From contig DASPRM010000108.1 in the NCBI GenBank assembly GCA_035624455.1, positions 1 to 52,546 on the forward strand: a DNA stretch of 52,546 nucleotides, given 5' to 3'. This DNA comes from Terriglobales bacterium. GTDB lineage: Bacteria; Acidobacteriota; Terriglobia; Terriglobales; Acidobacteriaceae. A model generated the notes under the pieces. It did not search any database and was not told the origin of the DNA. It was given only the letters and a program-made list of their open reading frames with translations. This document shows, piece after piece, positions 42,548 to 51,130 of this stretch. Every line of letters starts with the position of its first letter. Position 1 is the stretch's first letter. The position numbers and the translations under genes are program-made.

Positions 42548-43657
42548 TCAGGCCTGCGCGTAAATTTCCAGGCAGCGTTTAACCACTGCGGGCCACAGGA
42601 ACTTCTCCAGGACGCGCTGCCGGGCGGCTTGCCCCATGGTGCGTGCCTGGTCTGGATTTTCCCGTAGCCACAGAATGCGCTTGCGAAGCGTGGTCTCGTC
42701 ATCAGGGGGAACAACGAATCCCGAGACGCCGTCCTCCACGATTTCCGGCAGGCTGGCTACCGCAGTGCAGATCGCTGGACGTCCACATGCCATGCCCTCA
42801 AGCAGTGTCTGTCCCAGAAGCTCGGGGACTTTAGTGGTTTGGCCGTAGAGATTCCGATAAAGGCTGGGAAGGACAACACAGAGAGCGTGACGGTAGGAGC
42901 TGATAAGCTCTGCGTCCGTGCAGTCATGATGAAAGGTGACCTGCTTGCGCGCGGCGAGAGCGCGAAGCTCTGTATAGTAAAGCTCGCCTTCCCCTATACG
43001 TGGCCCGATTAGATCGAGCGGGACGTGATCTGGCATAGCTCGGATCAGGAAGTCCACCCCCTTGTGCGGCAGAAGGCGGCCCACAAAGAGCACGCTGCTC
43101 GCGCCATTCGGCAAGATGGAATCGTTGGGAGAAAATTTCTCCGTATCCACACCACCCAGGATGACATGTGCCCACTTCCGGCGATCGTGACCGAAGGCGG
43201 CGCGGCTGTACTGGCTGATGTGCAGGTGGCCGTGATACCAGCGATCGGTGGAAAGGTAGGCGGAGATGTCCCAGCCGCCTCCCCCGAGATCGGTCACGAA
43301 GACCTTGCGTCCGGTTAGGCGCGAGCACAATGCGGCGAGCGAGCTGGCCAGAACATGCTGCTGATGACAGTGAATCACGTTGGCCCAGCGCAGCTCGGAA
43401 AACAGCGCTCCAGAGAATGGATTTGAGCGCTGGCCGCGGACGTACCACGAATGTCCCGCCACCCTAATGCGGAGACCACCATCCATCTGCTCGATCTCCT
43501 TATCGCCGAAGGTCAGCAGGCGGGTGGGGACTTCGCGCGACATGTAACGCGCCAGCTCCAGGGCGTATCGCTCCGCTCCACCCACCACGCCGGTCGGTCC
43601 GAAGAGCGCGGGGACGATGTGGAGAACCCGCATTTGGTGGGAAGAGCCGTTTCGCAT
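42548..43657 (-). CDS. GT4 family glycosyltransferase
   Basis: A 369-residue GT-B enzyme. The sequence MRVLHIVPALFGPTGVVGGAERYALELARYM is the acceptor-domain start; the first Met (MRNGSSHQ) is eight codons earlier and either could be used. The C-domain has SVLFVGRLLPHKGVDFLIRAM and the E-x7-E motif as PELLGQTLLEG. It sits four bases after the methyltransferase gene and directly before the next glycosyltransferase, so all are in one transcript. The specific sugar cannot be read from the sequence. Confidence 0.86.
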   Translation of the reverse strand: MRNGSSHQMRVLHIVPALFGPTGVVGGAERYALELARYMSREVPTRLLTFGDKEIEQMDGGLRIRVAGHSWYVRGQRSNPFSGALFSELRWANVIHCHQQHVLASSLAALCSRLTGRKVFVTDLGGGGWDISAYLSTDRWYHGHLHISQYSRAAFGHDRRKWAHVILGGVDTEKFSPNDSILPNGASSVLFVGRLLPHKGVDFLIRAMPDHVPLDLIGPRIGEGELYYTELRALAARKQVTFHHDCTDAELISSYRHALCVVLPSLYRNLYGQTTKVPELLGQTLLEGMACGRPAICTAVASLPEIVEDGVSGFVVPPDDETTLRKRILWLRENPDQARTMGQAARQRVLEKFLWPAVVKRCLEIYAQA

Positions 43658-43661
43658 TGAA

Positions 43662-44474
43662 TTAACTGGTCAAGGTACTTCGGGTTAGCCGGCGCAGAAT
43701 TCGGCTTGCGCTCGCCCGGATGACCGAAGGTCCGGCTGCCAGCCATTGGCGGAAACCTGCGGCGCTCCTTCGTTCACTCGCCAGGCGTTCCCGGAAGGCC
43801 CGGGGATGAACGATGGCAAATGGGCCGGCGCTCTTGCGGGCTTCTTCCAGTAATAAAGGTGAGGATTGCAAGTAGTCATCCCGGACCATAAGGAGAGTGT
43901 TCTGTGCGTACCACCACTCGACTTTGGGATCGTTCCATATACGGCGGCGAATGCAGTCCACGGGAACGAAGCCGAACTTGCGAAAGTGTTCAATCCACCA
44001 TGTTGGCCATTGTTCGTTGATGTGATTGGTTCCGGTCTGAGCAGGAACAGCGGCAGAGAACAGGATCACCGGTGAGAGCGCGACCAGCGATTCGATGAAA
44101 CTCTCCGCGCTGGAAGCCGGAAGATGCTCGGCAACCTCAAGCGACATAGCAAGGTCGAAGACTCGATCGACGCCGAACGGCCGCGTCAGATCGCGAGGGC
44201 AGAAGTTTTCAGCCGCGATGAGCAGAGTGGAGCGATCGACGTAATCTCCATCAATGCCCAATACGTCGTCCACTCCAAGTTTCTGGGCAGCAGCCAGCCA
44301 GGCGGCCACACCGCAGCCCACGTCCACCACGGAGCGTACCGGTATCAACTGCAATACCTGCGGCAGCACGCGCAGCGCAGATTGATAAGAGCCTTGCTGC
44401 TGCTGCTCATAAAAGGCTCGGGTGTACGGTGCGGATTCCGCCGCAAGTGTCGGGTTGGCTGCGGTGTTTGTCAT
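43662..44474 (-). CDS. Class I SAM-dependent methyltransferase
   Basis: A 270-residue methyltransferase. Motif I is VVDVGCGVAAWLAAAQ followed by VLGIDGDYVDRSTLL (motif II acidic residue), with FDLAMSLEVAEHLP as the motif IV region. It overlaps the ABC ATPase stop by four bases (ATGA). In ABC-exported polysaccharides a methyl group on the last sugar can be the chain-terminating mark read by the ATPase's C-terminal domain. The position right after such an ATPase makes that role attractive but unproven. Confidence 0.82.
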   Translation of the reverse strand: MTNTAANPTLAAESAPYTRAFYEQQQQGSYQSALRVLPQVLQLIPVRSVVDVGCGVAAWLAAAQKLGVDDVLGIDGDYVDRSTLLIAAENFCPRDLTRPFGVDRVFDLAMSLEVAEHLPASSAESFIESLVALSPVILFSAAVPAQTGTNHINEQWPTWWIEHFRKFGFVPVDCIRRRIWNDPKVEWWYAQNTLLMVRDDYLQSSPLLLEEARKSAGPFAIVHPRAFRERLASERRSAAGFRQWLAAGPSVIRASASRILRRLTRSTLTS

Positions 44475-45748
44475 CTTGGGCGGGAGGAAACGAAGGCAAT
44501 CTCAACCGGCTCAAGAGTCCAGGTTGCAGGCCAGAAGATCGGACCGCACTCAGCACCAGGAAGCTGGCCATTCCCGAAAACATCGGCAGAGATCACCTCA
44601 AATGAAAAGGCGTCGTAAAGGACGTCGTAGTCGTCGTAGAGATCCCCGAAGAAAAGATCTACGCAATAGGTGTCCGGCATAAGCGGGAGGTTAGCCAAGC
44701 GACAGGTGATGATGCCTTCGGACGCTGCATCCTCGAATTGGTAACCGCGAACCATACGGTTGTTGATTCCGAATACTGGCGAACCATGATTGTTCTTTAC
44801 TATCAACCCCAAGACTGGCCTAAGGGGTTGAGGGCTGCAGTATTCGACGCGAAGAGACAACGAACTCCCCATGCGTATCGTTGACGTCGGCATTCCATCA
44901 TCGCCCCGGAGCGACACACTCCGCATAATCGGCTGATAACCCGCCGGACGCCCCGGGTGGAGAACGAGATCATTAGAGCTCTCTTTGGGGGCGGCATCCG
45001 CGGAGAGATATCTGCCAATCAAGTCGTGCGGAGTTCCAAGGCCCTCCAGCCGTCCCCCGGAAATGTACAGGCAGCGATTGCAGAGCGACTCCACTGCGGC
45101 CATGTTGTGGCTGACGAAGAGCACGGTACGGCCGCTGGAACTGACGTCGCGCATCTTCCCCAGGCACTTCTTTTGAAATTTGGCATCGCCCACGGCGAGG
45201 ACTTCGTCCACCAGCAGGATTTCCGATTCGAGAAAAGCGGCCACCGCAAAGGCCAGACGAAGATACATCCCGCTGGAGTAGCGCTTGACAGGCGTGTCGA
45301 TGAAGCGCTCGACTTCAGCGAAAGCTACGATGTCGTCAAATTTGGCGTCGATCTCGGTTCGCTTCATGCCGAGGATGGCGCCGTTGAGATAGACATTTTC
45401 GCGTCCCGTGAGTTCGGGATGAAAACCGGTGCCAACTTCAAGCAGACTGCCGACTCGGCCATAGAGATCGACGCGGCCCGTGGTGGGTTCGGTGATGCGC
45501 GAAAGAATTTTGAGCAGCGTGGACTTGCCGGCGCCGTTCCGGCCAATGACTCCGATCACGTCGCCAGGCACGGCCTGAAAGGAAACATCTTGCAGCGCCC
45601 ATATCATTTCTGGCTTGGGTTTGCGAAGCTGCGCCAGCGGCGCGCGAACAACCCGCATGATGGCTTCACGAAGGGTCTCGTAGCGATCCTCCAGGGCGCC
45701 GATCGCGTACTGCTTGCCCAGGCTCTCGACTTGGATAATCGGCTTCAT
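44471..45748 (-). CDS. wzt: Polysaccharide ABC exporter ATPase with C-terminal glycan-binding domain (Wzt-like)
   Basis: A 425-residue ATPase started at ATG 45748, two bases after the permease stop; an open extension to 45823 lies inside the permease gene and is rejected. Walker A is GRNGAGKST (69-77), the signature YSSGM (157-161) and Walker B ILLVDE (177-182), typical of the O-antigen/teichoic acid exporter subfamily. Residues about 275-425 add a beta-sandwich like the C-terminal domain of Wzt (LGLIVKNNHGSPVFGINNRM ... GIITCRLANLPLMPDTYCVDLFFGD), which in known systems recognises the modified chain end. It energises export across the inner membrane with the adjacent permease. Confidence 0.9.
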   Translation of the reverse strand: MKPIIQVESLGKQYAIGALEDRYETLREAIMRVVRAPLAQLRKPKPEMIWALQDVSFQAVPGDVIGVIGRNGAGKSTLLKILSRITEPTTGRVDLYGRVGSLLEVGTGFHPELTGRENVYLNGAILGMKRTEIDAKFDDIVAFAEVERFIDTPVKRYSSGMYLRLAFAVAAFLESEILLVDEVLAVGDAKFQKKCLGKMRDVSSSGRTVLFVSHNMAAVESLCNRCLYISGGRLEGLGTPHDLIGRYLSADAAPKESSNDLVLHPGRPAGYQPIMRSVSLRGDDGMPTSTIRMGSSLSLRVEYCSPQPLRPVLGLIVKNNHGSPVFGINNRMVRGYQFEDAASEGIITCRLANLPLMPDTYCVDLFFGDLYDDYDVLYDAFSFEVISADVFGNGQLPGAECGPIFWPATWTLEPVEIAFVSSRPR

Positions 45749-45749
45749 C

Positions 45750-46658
45750 CTAAATCGTGTCCGCGAAAGTGCGCTCCAGGCGCCGAAAAGAGTAGGCGGC
45801 GTATACCAGTAATGCCACAGCAACGAGACTCGAGGTCAGGAGCGCCTGCCAGGGAAAGGGCTTGCCGAACAGAGCGGAACGAAAACTCTCGATCACGCCG
45901 GTCAGCGGATTCAACGCCAGAGCCCAGCGCCATTTCGCGGGCACGAGGCTGGCCGGATAGATGACCGGAGTGGCGAACATCCAGAACTGCACCGCAAAGG
46001 GCAAGGCGTAGCGAATGTCGCGATATTTCACGGTCAAACCCGCGAACAGCATGCCGACTCCAAGTGAGAGCGTGGTGACCAGAGCGATCAAGAGGGGCAG
46101 CACAAGGATGCTGGAATGAATGGGCAGGCGATACCAGAACATGAGCCCCGCGAGCAATGCGAAGGCAATGAAGAAATCCACCAGGGCCGCCAGTACGGCT
46201 GACCCGGGGATAATCATGCGCGGAAAATAGACTCGGGTAATGAGGTTGGAACTGCCGATGATGCTGGTCGAACTGCTGCCTACCGCGTTGGCAAAATATG
46301 TCCAGGGAAGCAGTCCCGCGTAAGCAAAAACCGAATAGGGGATGCCGTCGGAAGGAAGGTGGGCAAGCTTCCCGAAAAACAAGGTGAAGATGATCATCGG
46401 GAAAAGTGGCTGAATGATGGCCCAGGCCGCGCCCAAGGCGGTTTGCTTATAGCGAATCTTGATGTCACGCCAGGTAAGAAAGTAGAGCAGCTCGCGGTGG
46501 GCCCATACGTCGCCCAGGTCAAGCGAAATCCAGCCCTCACTGGGGCGGATGGTGAGAACGGGCTGCTCGGGTAGCGTAAAAGCATCCGCGTGCGGACGGC
46601 CGCGGGAGTCGCTGACCGACGCAAGCTCTTGTGGTTCGAGTGCTACCGGCTGAGACAC
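45750..46658 (-). CDS. wzm: Polysaccharide ABC exporter permease (Wzm-like)
   Basis: A 302-residue ABC-2 type permease with six predicted transmembrane helices. The N-terminal WISLDLGDVWAHRELLYFLTWRDIKIRYKQTALGAAWAIIQPLF is the diagnostic start of O-antigen export permeases, and VQFWMFATPVIYPASLVP and LNPLTGVIESFRSALFG close the domain. Start codon GTG with AAAGAAAGGA upstream. With the following ATPase it forms the exporter of the locus, so the polymer is probably completed on the cytosolic side. Confidence 0.92.
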   Translation of the reverse strand: MSQPVALEPQELASVSDSRGRPHADAFTLPEQPVLTIRPSEGWISLDLGDVWAHRELLYFLTWRDIKIRYKQTALGAAWAIIQPLFPMIIFTLFFGKLAHLPSDGIPYSVFAYAGLLPWTYFANAVGSSSTSIIGSSNLITRVYFPRMIIPGSAVLAALVDFFIAFALLAGLMFWYRLPIHSSILVLPLLIALVTTLSLGVGMLFAGLTVKYRDIRYALPFAVQFWMFATPVIYPASLVPAKWRWALALNPLTGVIESFRSALFGKPFPWQALLTSSLVAVALLVYAAYSFRRLERTFADTI

Positions 46659-46740
46659 CGATTTCCTTTCTTTGTGCTAGAGGTTAGCAAATTAAAGCCC
46701 GCTTCGGAGGCAAACTCACGTGCAAGTCCTTCCGGGGTGT

Positions 46741-47814
46741 TTACAGAGTTGGCTCGACCTGCAGCGGTCCGGCTGGCGAATCTCCACGGATTCCGGTCAT
46801 CAGGCGCCGCACCTCCGACGATCGCTGGTTGTACCAGGGCCGCGCCGCTAGCAGGCCGTCAAGACGTCCGTGCAAAAATTCGCAGCGCAGAACATCGGGG
46901 TCGCCATCGCGGCCGAGTTTGAGGCTCCGTTTCAAAATGCCGGAGGGCGTTAGGAACAGCTGAGCGAGCATGCTGGTTGTCTGCCAGATCCAGCTTTCAC
47001 GAAGATAGCGCACTTGCAGTAAAAGGCCGTTCCGCGGCGGTTTGCAGGCATAAACCAAAGCGTCTCTTTCAGGGGTAGTGTAGGCAGACCAGTAGGCAAG
47101 CTGCCGCGCATAATCCCAATGCAGTCTTCGCTCAGGGAGGAAGTGTTTCATGCGCAGTGTCGGATCAATCCACAAGCGCCAGCCGGCCAGGCGAAGCGAG
47201 TAAGTAAGCTCGGAGTCTTCTCCTGAGCCGAGGGATTTGCCAGTGCGCCCGACGGAAATAAAGCGAAATTCTTTTTGGTCGAGGTCAACCAGGGCAGACT
47301 TCCGAACCGTAAGCCCGGCGCCGCAGAGCATGTGAATGCCCGTGACGTCTCCGGAGGGCTCGCCTGCCGGACCCAAAGCATAAAGATAAGAAACGGGCGC
47401 GAACCAGGAGGGACGTTCAGTCTCGAACTCCGGCTCAACGATTCCGCCCAAGGCCCCGACTTCCGGATGATCACGCATTACTGCATAGACCAACTGCACC
47501 CAACTGGGGTTGAGCCAGTTGTCGTCATCGATGAAGGTGAGGAACTCGTAGCTGGCCTCCGCCATTCCGCGAGCACGGGCATAGGCAAGACCAAGCTTGG
47601 GTTCTTCCACAACCCTCAGGTTGGCTCTTGACTCCGCCGGCCAGAGTCGCCGCGCAAGAGAGGCAGTGCCATCGGTAGACGCGTTGTCGACAATCAGTAC
47701 TTCCCAGGGAATATGCGGATCGACGCGTTGCTGTGCAAGATGCTCGAGAGTACGAGGCAGAAGGGCGCTGGAATTGTGGCAACAGATTATTACCGTGACG
47801 CCCGAGTGGTTCAA
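46741..47814 (-). CDS. GT2 family glycosyltransferase
   Basis: A roughly 357-residue GT-A enzyme. I choose TTG 47814 (MNHSGVTVIICCHNSS) because GGAGG lies four bases upstream; a TTG at 47847 would overlap the preceding gene by 20 bases without a ribosome site. Family blocks: VTVIICCHN, VLIVDNASTDGT, the metal-binding DxD as FIDDDNWL and the acceptor-side GSGEDSELTYSLRLAGW. It is an inverting transferase with a probable nucleotide-sugar donor. The last hydrophobic stretch may associate with the membrane. An 82-nt gap separates it from the permease gene. Confidence 0.85.
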   Translation of the reverse strand: MNHSGVTVIICCHNSSALLPRTLEHLAQQRVDPHIPWEVLIVDNASTDGTASLARRLWPAESRANLRVVEEPKLGLAYARARGMAEASYEFLTFIDDDNWLNPSWVQLVYAVMRDHPEVGALGGIVEPEFETERPSWFAPVSYLYALGPAGEPSGDVTGIHMLCGAGLTVRKSALVDLDQKEFRFISVGRTGKSLGSGEDSELTYSLRLAGWRLWIDPTLRMKHFLPERRLHWDYARQLAYWSAYTTPERDALVYACKPPRNGLLLQVRYLRESWIWQTTSMLAQLFLTPSGILKRSLKLGRDGDPDVLRCEFLHGRLDGLLAARPWYNQRSSEVRRLMTGIRGDSPAGPLQVEPTL

Positions 47815-47827
47815 CGATCCTCCATAG

Positions 47828-49096
47828 TCAATCTTTGCAGACCACAATCAAGTCAGAGCCAGCCAATCGGCTTGGGTCGCTCTCCTGCGTGACGGGCGTT
47901 GCCTCCAGCCATTGTTCTTCACGGCCCAATGCCTTCATGTAAAGCGCGAGTGTGTTCCTGGCCATGGCTTCGCGAGTGAAGTGTTGCGAGCGCCGCTCGG
48001 CGGCGTGCCCAAGATCAGCGCGACGCGTGGGATCGTCGAGCAAGGAGCGGATCGCGGTCGAGAGCAAAGCAGGATCCCGGGTTTCAGTTTGTACCCCGGC
48101 ATCTGCCAGTATTTCCGCCATGGCGGACTGGTTGCGAACGACGGTGCAGGCGCCGGCGGCCATGGCCTCCAATACCGGAAGACCGAACCCCTCGTACAGC
48201 GACGGAAAAACAAACAGCGCAGCCCGCCGGTATAGCAGGCTCAACTCCTCATCCGAAATGAAGCCTGTCATTACCAGGCGATCCTGCAGTCCCAGCTCGC
48301 GGACATCGGCTCGGAATCGTTCTTCGCGCTCCGGAGTGACTGCCGCCCGGCCGAACAGGACCAGGCGGACGTCCGGATGATGCCGTCGCACGTCGGCCAT
48401 GGCTCGCAGCAGCGAAATCAGATTCTTTCGCGGTTCAAGATTGTAGGGAGAAAGCAGGAATGGCTTGGCGGCGATTTCCGCCACGGAACTGGATCTACTC
48501 AGGTCCTGCTCGGTGGCGGATTGGGCGCAGAGATAAACCACCGATATTCGTTCTCTGGGGATTCCCCAGAGCCGGTGGACATCATTTGCCGTAGCCTCGG
48601 AGATAGCGATGATAGAAGGGCCCGTCGACTGAACCGCGTGTTTGAAGGCACGATACGGCTTCGAGTCCACGGCAGCCTGATACTCGGGAAACAGCTCGAA
48701 CATCATGTCGTAGATGGTCACGACCGCACGTGCGCCGGAGAGCGGTGGAAGAAATGAATGCAGGCTGTGCAGGAGATCCACACGATGATGACGCAGGAGC
48801 CGGCGGTAGCGGAGGGGATACGTCCGTTGCCCACCCCGGATGTTCCAATCCGCAAGCTGAACGTACCGCCACCAATTGCCGTTCTGGAAAATTGACCGGA
48901 TGGGTTCTGGTGGAGATGGTTGCGACCCGATGACGATGAAGTTGAAATCGAGAGGTAAGACCGCGAGACTGCTGATCAAATCCACACAATAGCGATATTG
49001 CCCATTGCCGAAGTTGAGCCGATCCAGCCAGCGGAAATCCAGGGCAATGGTGGATGTCTTTCTTGCTATCTGCCTAGATGTAGCGGATCGGGTCAC
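47828..49096 (-). CDS. GT4 family glycosyltransferase
   Basis: A 422-residue GT-B enzyme. The N-terminal IALDFRWLDRLNFGNGQYRYCVDLISSL resembles mannosyltransferase-type GT4 starts (small-residue loop binding the acceptor). The C-domain has FLLSPYNLEPRKNLISLLRAM and the complete motif SLYEGFGLPVLEAMAAGA with both catalytic glutamates. A GTG start is used. It is probably a mannosyl- or similar transferase in the chain-building set, but the sugar is not determinable. It lies 16 nt after the FkbM gene. Confidence 0.86.
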   Translation of the reverse strand: MTRSATSRQIARKTSTIALDFRWLDRLNFGNGQYRYCVDLISSLAVLPLDFNFIVIGSQPSPPEPIRSIFQNGNWWRYVQLADWNIRGGQRTYPLRYRRLLRHHRVDLLHSLHSFLPPLSGARAVVTIYDMMFELFPEYQAAVDSKPYRAFKHAVQSTGPSIIAISEATANDVHRLWGIPRERISVVYLCAQSATEQDLSRSSSVAEIAAKPFLLSPYNLEPRKNLISLLRAMADVRRHHPDVRLVLFGRAAVTPEREERFRADVRELGLQDRLVMTGFISDEELSLLYRRAALFVFPSLYEGFGLPVLEAMAAGACTVVRNQSAMAEILADAGVQTETRDPALLSTAIRSLLDDPTRRADLGHAAERRSQHFTREAMARNTLALYMKALGREEQWLEATPVTQESDPSRLAGSDLIVVCKD

Positions 49097-49112
49097 GGAC
49101 GGGGTGATCTCC

Positions 49113-49922
49113 TCATCTCAAATGTGCCGCCAGAGCGGCAGTCAACGGTCTCCGGCTAGCAAAAAGGTTACGTGCCTGGTAGGCCCGCTGGTGGCGGAAT
49201 TCGTAGATGCGATAGCCGAAAGGCAAAAGAAGATCGCCGGCGTGACTGCCGGGGAGCGCTTCGAACACGATATCGGGCGCAGAGGATGCCAAGGCGTCGC
49301 CCCCGCCGCGAAATACCGCATCTTCCGCACCCTCGACGTCGATCTTCATGACATCTATTTTTGGGATACGGTGCTCGGCTACGAAGGCATCCAGGGTGCT
49401 CGCCTGGACGGAAATCTGAACCGAATTGTCGCACCGCTGGAGCGAAGAATTTCCATTCTGCTCCGCCCCGTTGGCCACCCAGAAATCGACGGGTCCCGAT
49501 TGATCTGAGAGCGCCAGGTCAAAGGGGTGAATGTTCAAGCCTGGATTCAGCGCCACGTTGGAGCACAATTGCCGGTAAATCGCAGGCGCCGGATCGAAGG
49601 CAAACACTCGGCTGCAACGGCGCGCGGCTAACAAGGAGAAATATCCGACATTAGCTCCGACATCGAAGAAGCACATCCCCGGTTCGAGAAGTGTGTCAAG
49701 CAAGCGAGTCAAAGCGTAATCCCAGCATCCGTAGATGTAGATGGCCCGGCCAACCGGAGTTGTGACGTCGACGTCGATGAGCAGGGCATCGTCAAATTCG
49801 GTGCGAATCAAGCCACAAGCTGCCCCCAAGCGCCAACGAAGTTGCCGAGGGATAGCGCGTCCAAGGTCATGCCACAATTCCGGCTTGGTGTGGGGCAAGT
49901 TCTGTTTGAGGAAGCTCAGCAC
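49113..49922 (-). CDS. FkbM family methyltransferase
   Basis: A 269-residue SAM methyltransferase of the FkbM family, typical of O-methylation of sugars in surface polysaccharides. Visible are FFDVGANVGYFSLLAARR (SAM loop), VFAFDPAPAIYRQL (acidic ribose contact), SLQRC, and DVMKIDVEGAEDAV, the family's C-terminal signature. Start GTG; the gene overlaps the upstream glycosyltransferase by seven bases. It is a second methyltransferase in the locus, so both internal and terminal methyl decoration are possible. Confidence 0.87.
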   Translation of the reverse strand: MLSFLKQNLPHTKPELWHDLGRAIPRQLRWRLGAACGLIRTEFDDALLIDVDVTTPVGRAIYIYGCWDYALTRLLDTLLEPGMCFFDVGANVGYFSLLAARRCSRVFAFDPAPAIYRQLCSNVALNPGLNIHPFDLALSDQSGPVDFWVANGAEQNGNSSLQRCDNSVQISVQASTLDAFVAEHRIPKIDVMKIDVEGAEDAVFRGGGDALASSAPDIVFEALPGSHAGDLLLPFGYRIYEFRHQRAYQARNLFASRRPLTAALAAHLR

Positions 49923-51130
49923 TCAGAGCCCACCTTTGCGATTTCCTCTTCGACTTCGACAACACTATCGGCCGCGATGTTCACGATCCTCTCTGCCATG
50001 TCGCGCCAGGTGTACCGGCGCAGATAGGAACCCAGGGCGAGGAAGGCTTCCCGAGTCTCCGGCATGCGCTTGCGCCAGCGGCGAAGCATTTCCGCCAGGA
50101 TGCGGCAGTTGTCAGGATTGGGGATCAACAGGTGACGGAGTTCGTCGGGATAGTGTTCGGCGACGCCTGCGGAAGCGGTAACCATCGCCGGCACTCCACG
50201 GCAGATTGCTTCCTGAACGTTCATTCCGAAACCCTCATAACGCACTGGGCTGACCAGCAGGTCGGCGGCGGCCAAAACTTCAGGCACACGATCGGTTACT
50301 CCCAACATGCGGACCCGCGGTTCCAAATCGGAAGCGGCGATCTGGAATCGCCAGTCCGGCAAGTTTCTTCCCGCACCGGCAACCACGAGGTTGGCATCCC
50401 AATCGGTAATCCTGCACAATTCGCGAAAAACGGACCACAGAGTGTCGAAACCCTTGTTGTGATCGTGCCCCAGGCCTCCAATGAATGCGATCAGAGGGCG
50501 CTCGGGGGAGAACCCGAGCCACTGCCGCGCCGCCGAACGTTCCTCGCTGCTGGGAGGCCGAGACTCCGGATCGGCGCCGGGATACACGGCGTGTACGCGT
50601 TCGGGTTTAACTTGCAACAACCGGATCAGATCGTCTCGAGTGCGCTCGGAGTTGGCCAGTACCAGACTGGCGCGCGCAATGGCACACTGCTCGCTCCGCC
50701 GCGCCAGGAATTTGCCGAGCCGATTCTTCGCGCGAGACCAAAGCGGTGCCCCCTGGTCGCGGCAGGGCCAGGCATGGTGAACGCAGTGCACCCAGTTGAT
50801 GTCGGGCCAATCGCAATTTCCGCCATTGGCCAGGACTCTGGCGTTTGGCCAGCGGCGGCACACGTCGGTGATTACTTCCCGAGCCCGCCGGCGCAGCAGC
50901 CCTTCAGCCAGCAGATAAGAATTCGCGAATTTCGGCACAATGCAAGCTTGAACCCCTGCGCGGCCGCGTAGTGCCGGATCCACGGAGTGGGCCACGAGGA
51001 AAACGGGGATGTTCTGCTCGACGAGATACTGGGCGAGCATGAAATTAGACTTGTCCATTCCGCCCAACGGGCGGAAATCGCCGGCCACTAAGACCCAGGG
51101 AGCGGATTGGGCAGGCGTACGCTCCTTCAT
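49916..51130 (-). CDS. GT4 family glycosyltransferase
   Basis: A 404-residue GT-B enzyme. The N-domain contains VLVAGDFRPLGGMDKSNFMLAQYLVEQ, an acceptor loop of the GT4 type. The C-domain has LIAFIGGLGHDHNKGFDTLWSVF and VRYEGFGMNVQEAICRGVP, with both glutamates of the E-x7-E motif. A segment with several Trp and Cys residues (NGGNCDWPDINWVHCVHHAWP) is unusual but plausible. It overlaps the O-antigen ligase-type gene by four bases and the FkbM gene by seven, so this cluster is translated as a unit. Confidence 0.86.
   Translation of the reverse strand: MKERTPAQSAPWVLVAGDFRPLGGMDKSNFMLAQYLVEQNIPVFLVAHSVDPALRGRAGVQACIVPKFANSYLLAEGLLRRRAREVITDVCRRWPNARVLANGGNCDWPDINWVHCVHHAWPCRDQGAPLWSRAKNRLGKFLARRSEQCAIARASLVLANSERTRDDLIRLLQVKPERVHAVYPGADPESRPPSSEERSAARQWLGFSPERPLIAFIGGLGHDHNKGFDTLWSVFRELCRITDWDANLVVAGAGRNLPDWRFQIAASDLEPRVRMLGVTDRVPEVLAAADLLVSPVRYEGFGMNVQEAICRGVPAMVTASAGVAEHYPDELRHLLIPNPDNCRILAEMLRRWRKRMPETREAFLALGSYLRRYTWRDMAERIVNIAADSVVEVEEEIAKVGSEC

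Noticed and set aside
45749-45823. 26-residue N-terminal extension of the Wzt ATPase
   Set aside because: It lies inside the permease coding sequence, and the ATG at 45748 is two bases after the permease stop, as expected for coupled genes.
44957-45964. 335-codon plus-strand open frame
   Set aside because: It is opposite the Wzt ATPase, whose Walker motifs settle the coding strand.
50132-50971. 279-codon plus-strand open frame
   Set aside because: It is opposite a GT4 gene with intact catalytic motifs.
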